Positions 56,777 to 63,829 of a stretch of DNA of 64,000 bases are shown here, in pieces. The first letter of the stretch is position 1. Every line of letters starts with the position of its first letter. Made by a program: the position numbers and the translations under genes. Below the pieces are notes generated by a model. That model had not been told where the DNA came from. It searched no databases and saw nothing but the letters and a program-made list of their open reading frames with translations. This stretch comes from Acidilobaceae archaeon (GTDB lineage Archaea; Thermoproteota; Thermoprotei_A; Sulfolobales; Acidilobaceae): positions 156,364-220,363 of the forward strand of contig JALWPV010000028.1 of the NCBI GenBank assembly GCA_027080775.1, written 5' to 3'.

Positions 56777-57100
56777 TCACCACTCCTCTTCGAGCCTGGA
56801 TTTCCTCACGAGCAACCCTGCGCGCTGCAGGCTCGCTACTATCCTGCGGAAGGTCTCCATGACGCGCCCATAGCCCGTGGCCCGCTCGAGCTCGGCCCGC
56901 GCGCCCGAGAGGCCATCCCTAACCACGGGCTCCGCGAGGTCTAGGAGCACCTCGACTGCTCCCCTGAGGGCCGCTAGGACCTCGCCCCGCCTCGCCTTAG
57001 GTGTCTGGTGGTACCTCGTGGCTATCCTGGCCACCCGCTCGATCTGCTGGGTCAGCACCCACGTGTAGTCGACCCGATCCTTTGTTACCTCGTAGGCCAC
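56777..57100 (-). CDS. Helical hypothetical protein upstream of the Fic/Doc gene (107 aa)
   Basis: Almost all alpha-helical: RVDYTWVLTQQIERVARIAT, RGEVLAALRGAVEVLLDLAE, SGARAELERATGYGRVMETF. It sits in the position expected of a Doc antitoxin (Phd), being directly upstream and nearly contiguous, but does not show the Phd N-terminal fold and lacks the Fic inhibitory motif S/TxxxE-G/N. Function therefore open. Confidence 0.58.
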   Translation of the reverse strand: MAYEVTKDRVDYTWVLTQQIERVARIATRYHQTPKARRGEVLAALRGAVEVLLDLAEPVVRDGLSGARAELERATGYGRVMETFRRIVASLQRAGLLVRKSRLEEEW

Positions 57101-57101
57101 G

Positions 57102-57476
57102 CTACTCCACCCCCGCCCCGGCCTCGGCCTCTAACCCGCTGGTCTCCTCGCCCACGGTGGCGAGCTCCCTGAGGAACTCCTCGTCTAGGGGTAGGCCCCC
57201 GCGGCATAGCATCCGCTTTACTATCAGCTTCTTGGTGCTCGGGGGCTCCCCGCAGGGCCTGTAGGCCCACCTGAGCGAGAGCCAGGCGAAGTAGACGTCC
57301 AGCATCACCTCGAGCTCGTCGCAGTCCTCGGCGCCGACGAGGAAGGGGGCCGCCTTGGCCAGCGTGTCCCTGCACTTCCCATCCCCCGGGCAGCACAGTA
57401 TATCCTCGAGCGCTTCCACGAGCCTCTCGCTGCTCCTCTTACCCCACCTGTAGGCATCGTAAACCCGTAGCTCCAA
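57102..57476 (-). CDS. Hypothetical protein with cysteine pairs (124 aa)
   Basis: No family recognised. The chain MELRVYDAYRWGKRSSERLV, EALEDILCCPGDGKCRDTLA, VMLDVYFAWLSLRWAYRP has CC and a later C.......C pattern suggesting a zinc site or disulfides. Start ATG at 57476 with an AT-rich promoter region upstream. It ends one base before the following gene, so it heads a three-gene leftward operon with the helical protein and the Fic/Doc-like protein. Confidence 0.6.
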   Translation of the reverse strand: MELRVYDAYRWGKRSSERLVEALEDILCCPGDGKCRDTLAKAAPFLVGAEDCDELEVMLDVYFAWLSLRWAYRPCGEPPSTKKLIVKRMLCRGGLPLDEEFLRELATVGEETSGLEAEAGAGVE

Positions 57477-57533
57477 CCCAACACCACCCCGCTATAATCA
57501 TAATCAATATAATGAAAAAGAGAGGAGTGGGGG
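57477..57533 (-). promoter_or_regulatory. Promoter/terminator gap between two leftward operons
   Basis: AT-rich 57 bp. On the reverse strand CTCTCTTTTTCATTATATTG supplies an oligo-T terminator for the preceding operon, and GATTATGATTATAGCGG a TATA box about 25-30 bp before the start at 57476. Confidence 0.6.
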
Positions 57534-57704
57534 CTAGACGTCGGCCCACGCTGCCCTGAGGATCCTGCGCCAGCAGCGCTTGTTGCGGCGCGGGTGGCCG
57601 CACTTCTCCCAGGCCATGTGGAAGGCCTCGCTTAGCTCGCTCTTGCTCACGACACCCTCGGGCCTGCGCCTACGCTTCGGGTGCTTCCCCCGACGCCTAG
57701 CCAC
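57534..57704 (-). CDS. Small very basic protein (56 aa), possible zinc/DNA-binding
   Basis: GTG at 57704 overlaps the end of the YQG gene by 8 bp. The N-terminus is extremely basic (MARRRGKHPKRRRRPEGVVS), followed by SELSEAFHMAWEKCGHPRRN and KRCWRRILRAAW. The C..H.........C spacing could hold zinc together with His residues. The charge strongly suggests DNA or RNA binding. No family recognised. Confidence 0.58.
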   Translation of the reverse strand: MARRRGKHPKRRRRPEGVVSKSELSEAFHMAWEKCGHPRRNKRCWRRILRAAWADV

Positions 57705-58095
57705 GCCTGCCACCCTCGACCTTAACTATCATGTGCTTGACGATGGACTCCACGCTACGCCCGTCTACCCTCTTGGGTAGCCGCCTATGCTCTAGGACGT
57801 GCTCGACTAGGCGCTTGATGACTGCCTGCTCGCGCTTCGAGGCCCCGTGCTTCTTGGCTAGTGCCATCAGGTAGACTAGGCGGCGCTCGGCTAGCTTCCA
57901 GGTCATCCTTATCTTGCGGCAGCGCACGCTGTCGTTGTCATAGGTGTGGCCCCTGCGGTAGTCCCGTAGGATGGCCCAGGCGAGGGCCACCGCCTCGGCT
58001 ATGGTGTCCACGCCTGGGTGCTCGATTCGACGCACATACCAGCCCTCGCGCCTCGCCATGCAGCTATCACGGCCCTGGTAGACCGGGACGCTCAC
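57697..58095 (-). CDS. Conserved element protein, YQG family (element 2 copy)
   Basis: A 132-residue homologue of the element 1 protein at 10318-10680. Shared blocks: SVPVYQGRDSCMARREGWYV, HPGVDTIAEAVALAWAILRD, RGHTYDND and RKIRMTWKLAERRLVYLMAL, AKKHGA. By eye about 40 percent of positions agree. Start at 58095 behind GAGGTGAGGGGGTGGG. Its presence in both otherwise different elements suggests a core replication, regulation or maintenance role. It has no PIN gene downstream here, so it is not an obligate antitoxin of a PIN toxin. Confidence 0.78.
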   Translation of the reverse strand: MSVPVYQGRDSCMARREGWYVRRIEHPGVDTIAEAVALAWAILRDYRRGHTYDNDSVRCRKIRMTWKLAERRLVYLMALAKKHGASKREQAVIKRLVEHVLEHRRLPKRVDGRSVESIVKHMIVKVEGGRRG

Positions 58096-58107
58096 GGTCC
58101 CACCCCC

Positions 58108-59007
58108 TCACCTCTTGGCTAGGAGAAGAAACGCGAGGACAACCACGGCCCCGACGCCCAGGGCCGCGTAGCCGCGGCTCGGGGAGCGGGCTCCGGGCTG
58201 GGCCGAGCCAGCGCCGCTGGCGCTGCTAGCGTTACCGGCGGCGTTACCGGCTGACGGCTTGGGCTGGATCCACGACGTGGAGCCGTTGGGTAGTATGGTG
58301 AGCGTCGGGGCTGGCTCCGGCTCCGGTGTCTTGGGTATTGTGATGGGCTGGGTGATAGTCTGAGTCGCCGTGGTCGTAGCGGTCTGCGCTGGAGTTGGTG
58401 GTTTGCCCGCGTAGACCAGGGGGTCCCCAATCTGGGCCCCGTAGGGCACGATCACGCCGATCTTCACGGCGGGCCGGTCGCCGAACGACCATGGCGGTTG
58501 CTCTGTAGCGTTGGCCCCGAGCGGCTTCCAATATAGCGTGAAGCTCTTCTCCTGGCCCGGCAGGTAGTATGTTATCGTGATGTGCCTAGCCCAGGAGCGA
58601 TAGCCCGAGATGCACACGCGGGTTTCGTATGTGTCGCGTATTGCCACCTTCACCGGCACGGTCGAGCCGGTGCCTAGGACGACTATGACGTCGGCGAAGC
58701 CAACAGAGCCGTCGGGCTCCACGGTGAGCGCTGCTGCGGCGCTCTGGTTCCCGATTACCGGGCTGGCGAATGCCACGCCGTCAGACAGGGGCTTCAGCTC
58801 GAAGTAGTAGAGGTAGGTCTTGGAGATTACCTTGTCGTCGCATAAGAGGTTCCCGGGCTTCCACGTGGTCGTCGTGGCGTTGTAAGGCTCTATAACGTGT
58901 AGGACGTACATCACGTAGTGGGTGCTCGCGGCGGCGGCGGACTCGAGGACGGCCAGGGGCGCCAGGGCGGTTAGGGCCAGGAGAACCGCTAGGGCTAGGC
59001 GCTTCAT
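58108..59007 (-). CDS. Secreted C-terminally anchored protein with Pro/Thr-rich stalk (299 aa)
   Basis: Signal peptide (LALAVLLALTALAPLAVLES), a beta-rich domain of about 170 residues (THYVMYVLHVIEPYN, KTYLYYFELKPLSDGVAFAS), a Thr/Pro-rich stalk (TATQTITQPITIPKTPEPEP) and a C-terminal helix with basic end (ALGVGAVVVLAFLLLAKR). It is a surface or virion envelope protein facing outwards. ATG at 59007 with GGTGAGAG upstream. Third gene of the leftward structural-type operon. Confidence 0.72.
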   Translation of the reverse strand: MKRLALAVLLALTALAPLAVLESAAAASTHYVMYVLHVIEPYNATTTTWKPGNLLCDDKVISKTYLYYFELKPLSDGVAFASPVIGNQSAAAALTVEPDGSVGFADVIVVLGTGSTVPVKVAIRDTYETRVCISGYRSWARHITITYYLPGQEKSFTLYWKPLGANATEQPPWSFGDRPAVKIGVIVPYGAQIGDPLVYAGKPPTPAQTATTTATQTITQPITIPKTPEPEPAPTLTILPNGSTSWIQPKPSAGNAAGNASSASGAGSAQPGARSPSRGYAALGVGAVVVLAFLLLAKR

Positions 59008-59011
59008 GCTC

Positions 59012-59659
59012 TCACCTCTTAGCGAGTAGCAAGAGGAAGAGGAACGCTGCGATCCCGGCGCCTAGGAGTAGCTTGCGCTTGGCAGCGTAGCCAGGCTGGG
59101 GCAGGGTCACGGTCTGGACCTGGGTTATCACGGTGGTCTCCCCGTTGGGGCCCGTTACCGTCTTGGTTACCGTGGTGGTGTAGGTGTAGGCCCTCGTGAC
59201 CGTCTGGGTCTCCGTGACCGTGGGCGTCGTGGCCTGGTAGGTCCCCCCCGGGAACACTATGGGCGGCGTGTATGGGGCCACCGTGGCGCCGCCTGGCGTG
59301 ACGGCGAAGACCTGTCTGGGCTCGCTGGCAGCCAGGCTCAGTGCCGCCCAGCGCGGGGCGGCGTCTAGCGTCTCGTCGACGCCGCTTGTCGCGTTAACGT
59401 CTAGCGTCACAGAGTAGCCCACGGCGATGCCTACCCTAGCCGCTGCGGCGCCCCCCGCGGAGCCCCGCACCGTGTAGCCGCGCACGGCCACCTCGTGTGC
59501 AACCGCCTTCGCCGCCTTCTCCACGCCGAGATGATACGACCAGCGCATGTTCTCCGTGACGCCAGCGGTGAGCCCAGCAGCCACTATGACGGCGGCGACG
59601 GCGAGCACAGCCAGGACCGCCGGGATCAGGCGGCGGGCCCTGGCGCCTGGAGAGGGCAA
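59012..59659 (-). CDS. Membrane protein with Thr-rich stalk and C-terminal anchor (215 aa)
   Basis: TTG at 59659 with GGGGTG upstream gives an N-terminal hydrophobic helix (IPAVLAVLAVAAVIVAAGLT), an outer domain, then a long Thr/Val repeat stalk (PTVTETQTVTRAYTYTTTVT, KTVTGPNGETTVITQVQTVT) and a C-terminal TM ending LFLLLLAKR. Such TVT-rich stalks are common in crenarchaeal surface proteins and are likely glycosylated. The end LLAKR is the same as in its downstream neighbour. Confidence 0.68.
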   Translation of the reverse strand: MPSPGARARRLIPAVLAVLAVAAVIVAAGLTAGVTENMRWSYHLGVEKAAKAVAHEVAVRGYTVRGSAGGAAAARVGIAVGYSVTLDVNATSGVDETLDAAPRWAALSLAASEPRQVFAVTPGGATVAPYTPPIVFPGGTYQATTPTVTETQTVTRAYTYTTTVTKTVTGPNGETTVITQVQTVTLPQPGYAAKRKLLLGAGIAAFLFLLLLAKR

Positions 59660-59678
59660 GGACCGGCACCCCAGCCGC

Positions 59679-60368
59679 TCAGCCGCCCTGCGGCCACTCG
59701 ATGTCGATCTCGTAGACAACACTCAGTGAGTCGGTGTTGGTCACGTTTATCGGGTTCGGCAGCTTGTCGGCGAAGACGAGGATGGGCCTGGTTCCACCGT
59801 CTATCGCTGGCCTAATCTCAAGGCCTATAGCGTTTATCGAGTAGTTGCCACTGAACGTCAGCGCCGCCTTCACCCTTATTATGAATACCGTGTTATTGCT
59901 GTTCCACCCAATGTAATCAGTCTGCACCTGCGCGCTGGAAGCTACCGTGTCGAGCTTGTACGTGTTGTATGTCACCGACCCGGTTATCGTCCCCACTAGG
60001 ATCACCGGCGGCTGGCTGGGCGTCCCGGTGCCGTCAGCTTTCCCAACGAGGGCGTCCGCGGATTGGCCGTGGCCTAGCGTGTACCCTGAGCCGCCCGTCG
60101 CTATCAGGGTCTGCTGCTGGTCCGTGAGGATCGCCGCGAGTACTTTGCCGAAGTTCTCGAGTGGTGGGTCGCCGATCTTCTCGTATACCAGCTTGCCGTT
60201 CTTGTAAACTCTAAGCACGGGCTTGAGTTCCATCACGCTGGCCGAGGGCTCGGGGCCGTGCTGGGCTAGGGCGGCCCAGTAAGCCCCCGCAACCGAGACG
60301 GCGGCGATGGCTGCCAGGAGAGCGGCTAGGACGCGCGTCCTATCTAGGAAGCCCCGCAGGCGTCTCAC
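59679..60368 (-). CDS. Membrane-anchored beta-rich protein, first gene of leftward operon (229 aa)
   Basis: GTG at 60368 with GAGGTGCGAGG upstream. N-terminal anchor (LAALLAAIAAVSVAGAYWAA), then PVLRVYKNGKLVYEKIGDPP, LENFGKVLAAILTDQQ, and a beta-rich domain (VGTITGSVTYNTYKLDTVAS, NTVFIIRVKAALTFSGNYSI). The KNGKLV.....DP...NF start of the outer domain is a pattern I associate with archaeal virus and surface proteins, without a firm family. The frame is open 264 bp further upstream through the palindrome, which is not believed coding. Confidence 0.7.
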   Translation of the reverse strand: MRRLRGFLDRTRVLAALLAAIAAVSVAGAYWAALAQHGPEPSASVMELKPVLRVYKNGKLVYEKIGDPPLENFGKVLAAILTDQQQTLIATGGSGYTLGHGQSADALVGKADGTGTPSQPPVILVGTITGSVTYNTYKLDTVASSAQVQTDYIGWNSNNTVFIIRVKAALTFSGNYSINAIGLEIRPAIDGGTRPILVFADKLPNPINVTNTDSLSVVYEIDIEWPQGG

Positions 60369-60404
60369 GCCTCGCACCTCGGCGTTACATACGGCTGGGC
60401 CGGG

Positions 60405-60470
60405 TCTTGGCTCTGCTCTCCAGAGCACAATGTTGTTACTCCCATTGTGCTCTGGAGAGCAGAGCCAAGA
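60405..60470. repeat. Perfect 28-bp inverted repeat between divergent operons
   Basis: Left arm 60405-60432 (TCTTGGCTCTGCTCTCCAGA then GCACAATG) is the exact reverse complement of 60443-60470, with a 10-nt spacer TTGTTACTCC. Weaker symmetry extends outwards: CGGCT (60392-60396) with AGCCG (60471-60475) and GCACCTCG (60374-60381) with CGAGGTGC (60495-60502), which are the two ribosome-binding regions. It lies centrally between starts at 60368 and 60509. Possible roles: shared operator, replication origin hairpin, or recombination/inversion site. Confidence 0.95.
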
Positions 60471-60508
60471 AGCCGCGTAACCTCTGGGGTTACGCGAGGT
60501 GCCTGCGT

Positions 60509-61444
60509 GTGGGTGGTAGGCACGCGCTCCTAGCCGTGGCCGTCCTGGCCGCTCTCCTAGCGGCCACGCCGGTCCTAGCGGCCGCGGCATCCACAGCGGG
60601 CGAGCTGGCGTTCGCGGTGGAGACGCAGACATTCAAGGCGAGCGTCTCCATGCCGGTCTTCAACGAGAGCGTCTCAATCCCGGCGAACGGGACGTATACG
60701 ATAAACGTCAGCCTGCCCAAGGGCTGGACGGAGAAGGACGTAGCCGCCGTCTACGTGGTAGCCTATAACGCGAGTGGGCGGATCCAGCTCAGCGCCAAGG
60801 ACGCCAACGGCACGGTCCTGGCCAGCGGCACCATTGTGCCCCTGAGCAGCGGGTACACGCAGACCCTGCCCCCGAACACCAGCGTGATAGAGCTCAGCTC
60901 TACAGAGGCAGCCAACGCCACGATAGTCGTCTACGTGGACAGCCAGCCGGTGTCCTTCACCCTGTCATTCGATAAGAGCGAGCTACACGTAGAGATGGGC
61001 GAGGACGCCTGGCTCCACGGCACCATCAAGCAGCTAGAGGGGCCAGCCGGGTACGTCTTCTTCACCTGGGACATACCAGACCCCCTGAGCGGCGGGGTAT
61101 ACTGGAGCAAGGCCACGACCGACCCAGCGGATGTGAACAGCGCAATACAGACGAGCGGCGCCGGGTGGAGCCACGACGTCTACCTGCACGTGGACGCTAG
61201 CAAGGTAAGCCAGGAAGACAACTTCAACGTGGTAGTCCACGCCTACTACAGCCCCACGGACCCGAGCAGCGGCCACCAGATGGAGCAGATGGTGGCCACA
61301 GTCACCCTCGCAAGCGTCTACGCGTTTTCAACCACCACTAGCAGTGCTGGCCACGCTAACGGGCAGGCGGTGAGGTACGCGCTCTACGGCTTCGGCGCCG
61401 TGGTCTTCCTGGGCCTGCTGCTACTCTTCGCCAGGAGACTCTAA
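60509..61444 (+). CDS. Secreted C-terminally anchored beta-sandwich protein, first gene of rightward operon (311 aa)
   Basis: GTG at 60509 with GCGAGGTGC upstream. Signal peptide (LLAVAVLAALLAATPVLAAA), then beta strands and many N-x-T/S sequons (FNESVSIPANGTYTINVSLP), an Ig-like second half (VSFTLSFDKSELHVEMGEDA, YVFFTWDIPDPLSGGVYW, NFNVVVHAYYSPTDPSSG) and a C-terminal TM (YALYGFGAVVFLGLLLLFAR). PKD/Ig-like content suggests an adhesin or virion surface protein. The frame is open back to a TTG inside the palindrome, judged non-coding. Confidence 0.72.
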   Translation: MGGRHALLAVAVLAALLAATPVLAAAASTAGELAFAVETQTFKASVSMPVFNESVSIPANGTYTINVSLPKGWTEKDVAAVYVVAYNASGRIQLSAKDANGTVLASGTIVPLSSGYTQTLPPNTSVIELSSTEAANATIVVYVDSQPVSFTLSFDKSELHVEMGEDAWLHGTIKQLEGPAGYVFFTWDIPDPLSGGVYWSKATTDPADVNSAIQTSGAGWSHDVYLHVDASKVSQEDNFNVVVHAYYSPTDPSSGHQMEQMVATVTLASVYAFSTTTSSAGHANGQAVRYALYGFGAVVFLGLLLLFARRL

Positions 61445-61463
61445 AGGCCGCGGGGTGGGTGCC

Positions 61464-61691
61464 ATGAGGCCTAGTCCCCTGTTCATACTAACGATCCTGG
61501 CGTTGCTAGGGCTGGGCCTAGCGTTCATTCAGTTCAACCCCCACGTGACCGCCCCGGTCAGCCCGGCGAACGCGGCCGCCCTAGGCGTGGGCTTGGCCGC
61601 CCTCATAATGATATTCCTGCTCGTCAAGACGGGCAGCGCGTCCTGGCGCGACTTCGTGCCATACCACCGGGAGACCAAGTCGGATAAGTAG
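61464..61691 (+). CDS. Small two-span membrane protein (75 aa)
   Basis: ATG at 61464, 7 nt after GGGGTGGG. Two hydrophobic helices (LFILTILALLGLGLAFIQF, AALGVGLAALIMIFLLVK) with a short outer loop (NPHVTAPVSPANA) and a basic/polar tail (WRDFVPYHRETKSDK). A small two-helix membrane protein in a structural operon is a candidate coat or envelope subunit, comparable in build to the 80-residue protein of element 1. No sequence identity is evident between them. Confidence 0.66.
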   Translation: MRPSPLFILTILALLGLGLAFIQFNPHVTAPVSPANAAALGVGLAALIMIFLLVKTGSASWRDFVPYHRETKSDK

Positions 61692-61710
61692 CGCTGAGGG
61701 GGCGCCCCCG

Positions 61711-62493
61711 ATGACCCCGAGACCACTATTTTTTGCACTCCTAACCCTAACCGCCCTCGCCCTAGCCCCGCTCCTGGCCGTGCACGCCCACGCCGAGGTA
61801 AGCGGGGTCGTGCCTCTGGAGTGGAACGACACGCTGAAGGAGTTGCCGCCGGGCTGGAAGGTCTCCGCCCAGGTTCACGCATTCGGCCTAGTGATAGTAC
61901 CCGGCGTGGTCCCTGTGCCGCTGGCGGGGTTCGCCGACGCACTCGCCTGCGCTGGGGGTCACTGCTACGGGGTTACGGGGACGGACGGCCACCCACCGGT
62001 TCACGTTTACATATACATAGACGGCAGGGAAGTGGAAGTCGACAAGTTCTGGTGGGGGAAGCGCGAGTACGACGCCTGGGTGGACTTCACGCTCTACTGC
62101 CCCGACGCCACGCCCGAGGGGGCCCCAGCCAGGCCGCCCGCTGGCTACTCCTGGCTCCACGTGGAGATACAGTACGGCGGGTCAACCTATGAGGACTGGA
62201 AGCTGGTCCCGGCAGACAAGCAGGTCGACCTTAAGTACCTCTACGAGGCAACCACGGGTCTCCACAGCTGGGTGGACTTCACCGACGGCACCCAGCTCTA
62301 CAAGTGCAAGCAACCACCGCCCCCGGGAGAGCAGCCGCCGGGTAGCATCGAGGGCAACGGGCCGGGGGCTGGTAAACACCGTGACGGCGCCCTCGGGCCC
62401 AAGGACCTCGAGAGGATAGCACTCGCTGGCTTAGGCGGTGTCTTCGCCATCGCTGGCCTCGCGCTCCTGGCAAGCGGGAGAAGGGGTGGCTAG
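61711..62493 (+). CDS. Secreted C-terminally anchored protein (260 aa)
   Basis: Signal peptide (FALLTLTALALAPLLAVHAH), a beta-rich domain with aromatics and two cysteines close together (ALACAGGHCYGVTGTDGHPP, VHVYIYIDGREVEVDKFWWG), a Pro/Gly-rich linker (KQPPPPGEQPPGSIEGNGPG) and a C-terminal helix with basic end (ALAGLGGVFAIAGLALLASG then RRGG). Same build as other surface proteins of this element. ATG at 61711. Confidence 0.7.
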   Translation: MTPRPLFFALLTLTALALAPLLAVHAHAEVSGVVPLEWNDTLKELPPGWKVSAQVHAFGLVIVPGVVPVPLAGFADALACAGGHCYGVTGTDGHPPVHVYIYIDGREVEVDKFWWGKREYDAWVDFTLYCPDATPEGAPARPPAGYSWLHVEIQYGGSTYEDWKLVPADKQVDLKYLYEATTGLHSWVDFTDGTQLYKCKQPPPPGEQPPGSIEGNGPGAGKHRDGALGPKDLERIALAGLGGVFAIAGLALLASGRRGG

Positions 62494-62494
62494 C

Positions 62495-62668
62495 ATGTGG
62501 CCGCTCCTCATAGCGCTCCTAGGCGCCCTAGGCGCCTTCTTCATGATGCACGAGAGCGCCAGCAGCGGGGGCCTCGGCGAGTTCTGGGCGCTACTGGGCC
62601 TAGGCGGCTTCATGCTGCTCCTACTCGTGGGCCTCGGCCTCTTCGTGCGCGAGGTGAGGGGAAAGTGA
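62495..62668 (+). CDS. Small two-span membrane protein (57 aa)
   Basis: ATG at 62495 overlaps the end region of the preceding gene by zero to one base. The product MWPLLIALLGALGAFFMMHE, SASSGGLGEFWALLGLGG, FMLLLLVGLGLFVREVRGK has two helices and a short glycine/serine loop. The stop codon overlaps the GTG of the protease gene, so the two are coupled. It may be a membrane partner of the protease. Confidence 0.62.
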   Translation: MWPLLIALLGALGAFFMMHESASSGGLGEFWALLGLGGFMLLLLVGLGLFVREVRGK

Positions 62669-63411
62669 AGCCCGGCCTGGTGGCTCTGCTGCTAGTGGCG
62701 GCGCTGGGCCTCAGCCTCGGCCTAAGCGGGCTCCACCGCAGCGGCGTCCTCGACAGGGCCTACAGCCAGGTAGTGGTAGTGGCCTGCCAGGGCCAAGACG
62801 TGTACGGCACTGGCTGGTTCATTAACCACGACCACGTGGTGACAGCGTACCACGTCGTAGCCGAGTGCAGCCACCCCCGGCTGATACGGGCGCCATGGGC
62901 GAGCAACGCGACGGTCGAGGCCTACGATTCCGAGCTGGACATCGCGGTGCTGCGCGTCGCTAACCCGCCCAGCTGGGCCCGCGGGATCCCGCTGACGCCC
63001 AGCGTCTCGATAGGCGACCCCGTATACGTTATCGGCTATCCCATTCAGCTCTACGAGGAGACGAAGGACCTAGCCGCAATGAGCAGGATACCCAGGGTCG
63101 CCAGCGGCACGGTCTCTTGGATACACCCCGAGAAGCCCATCTTCCAGTTCGACATCCCAACAGACGCCGGTAACTCGGGCGGCCCTGTGATAAGCAAGAG
63201 GACCGGCGGCGCAGTCGGCCTCGTAGTCTATGCGCGCCCCGGCATCGTCAGCGAGGGCTACTTCGGCCTCAGGATGGACGCGGTGGCTAAGTTCCTAGAC
63301 GAACACGGCATCGAGTACTGCGTGGCCGGTAACCACGCTGGCCTGGCCGTACTCCTGGGCCTGGGGGCCGTCGCCGCGCTCGGGTTCCTCTTGAGGGGGG
63401 TGAGACCTTGA
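62665..63411 (+). CDS. Membrane-anchored trypsin-like serine protease
   Basis: A 248-residue S1-type protease with an N-terminal signal/anchor (LVALLLVAALGLSLGLSGLH) and C-terminal TM (LAVLLGLGAVAALGFLLRGV). Catalytic triad in order: His in HDHVVTAYHVVAECSH, Asp in YDSELDIAVLRVANP, Ser in DIPTDAGNSGGPVIS (GNSGGPV). It resembles HtrA/DegP catalytic domains without PDZ. GTG at 62665 overlaps the upstream stop. In an element with many surface proteins it may process structural precursors or degrade host S-layer proteins. Triad is complete, so activity is expected. Confidence 0.88.
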   Translation: MKPGLVALLLVAALGLSLGLSGLHRSGVLDRAYSQVVVVACQGQDVYGTGWFINHDHVVTAYHVVAECSHPRLIRAPWASNATVEAYDSELDIAVLRVANPPSWARGIPLTPSVSIGDPVYVIGYPIQLYEETKDLAAMSRIPRVASGTVSWIHPEKPIFQFDIPTDAGNSGGPVISKRTGGAVGLVVYARPGIVSEGYFGLRMDAVAKFLDEHGIEYCVAGNHAGLAVLLGLGAVAALGFLLRGVRP

Positions 63412-63824
63412 AGGCGGCGCCAGTCTTCCTGGTTCTCGTAGGACTAGCCCTGGTGGGCGCGGGCCTAGCCTGGCATCCAGGCCACGCAGGCGGCGGCAAG
63501 CCCCTCGTCACGCCGCCCCCGCGCCCGCCTAGTGATAGGAGAAGCGTCACCCTCGAGTTCGCGCCTGGCTACACCTGGGCGGTCGATGTCGCAGTAGCGG
63601 GGTCCCCGGCCTCGATTGCCGCGGTCAAGGCTGTACGCTACCCGCTGGGGCCCCACCCCCTCGGCGCCAGTGGCATCATAGTGCGAGTCCTCATAGATGG
63701 TGAGCCGGTCTACACGGGCTACGCAGCCGAGGGCAGCGATGGCCTCTACCACGCCCTAGCCAGCGTCCCCGGCAAGTTCGTAGACGGGCGCCCACACAAC
63801 GTGACAGTCCTCGTCTGGGGGTGA
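63408..63824 (+). CDS. Small secreted or anchored beta-rich protein (138 aa)
   Basis: TTG at 63408 overlaps the protease stop. N-terminal hydrophobic signal or anchor (VFLVLVGLALVGAGLAWHPG), a Pro-rich link (LVTPPPRPPSDRRS), then one compact beta domain (SVTLEFAPGYTWAVDVAVAG, GIIVRVLIDGEPVYTGYAAE, HNVTVLVWG). No family recognised. Continues the rightward structural-type operon. Confidence 0.66.
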   Translation: MKAAPVFLVLVGLALVGAGLAWHPGHAGGGKPLVTPPPRPPSDRRSVTLEFAPGYTWAVDVAVAGSPASIAAVKAVRYPLGPHPLGASGIIVRVLIDGEPVYTGYAAEGSDGLYHALASVPGKFVDGRPHNVTVLVWG

Positions 63825-63829
63825 GCCGC

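Noticed and set aside
60369..60632. Coding extensions of both divergent genes through the 28-bp palindrome
   Set aside because: Both frames cross each other in the palindrome, and each gene has a GTG start with a GAGGTG ribosome site just outside it, right before the signal or anchor helix.
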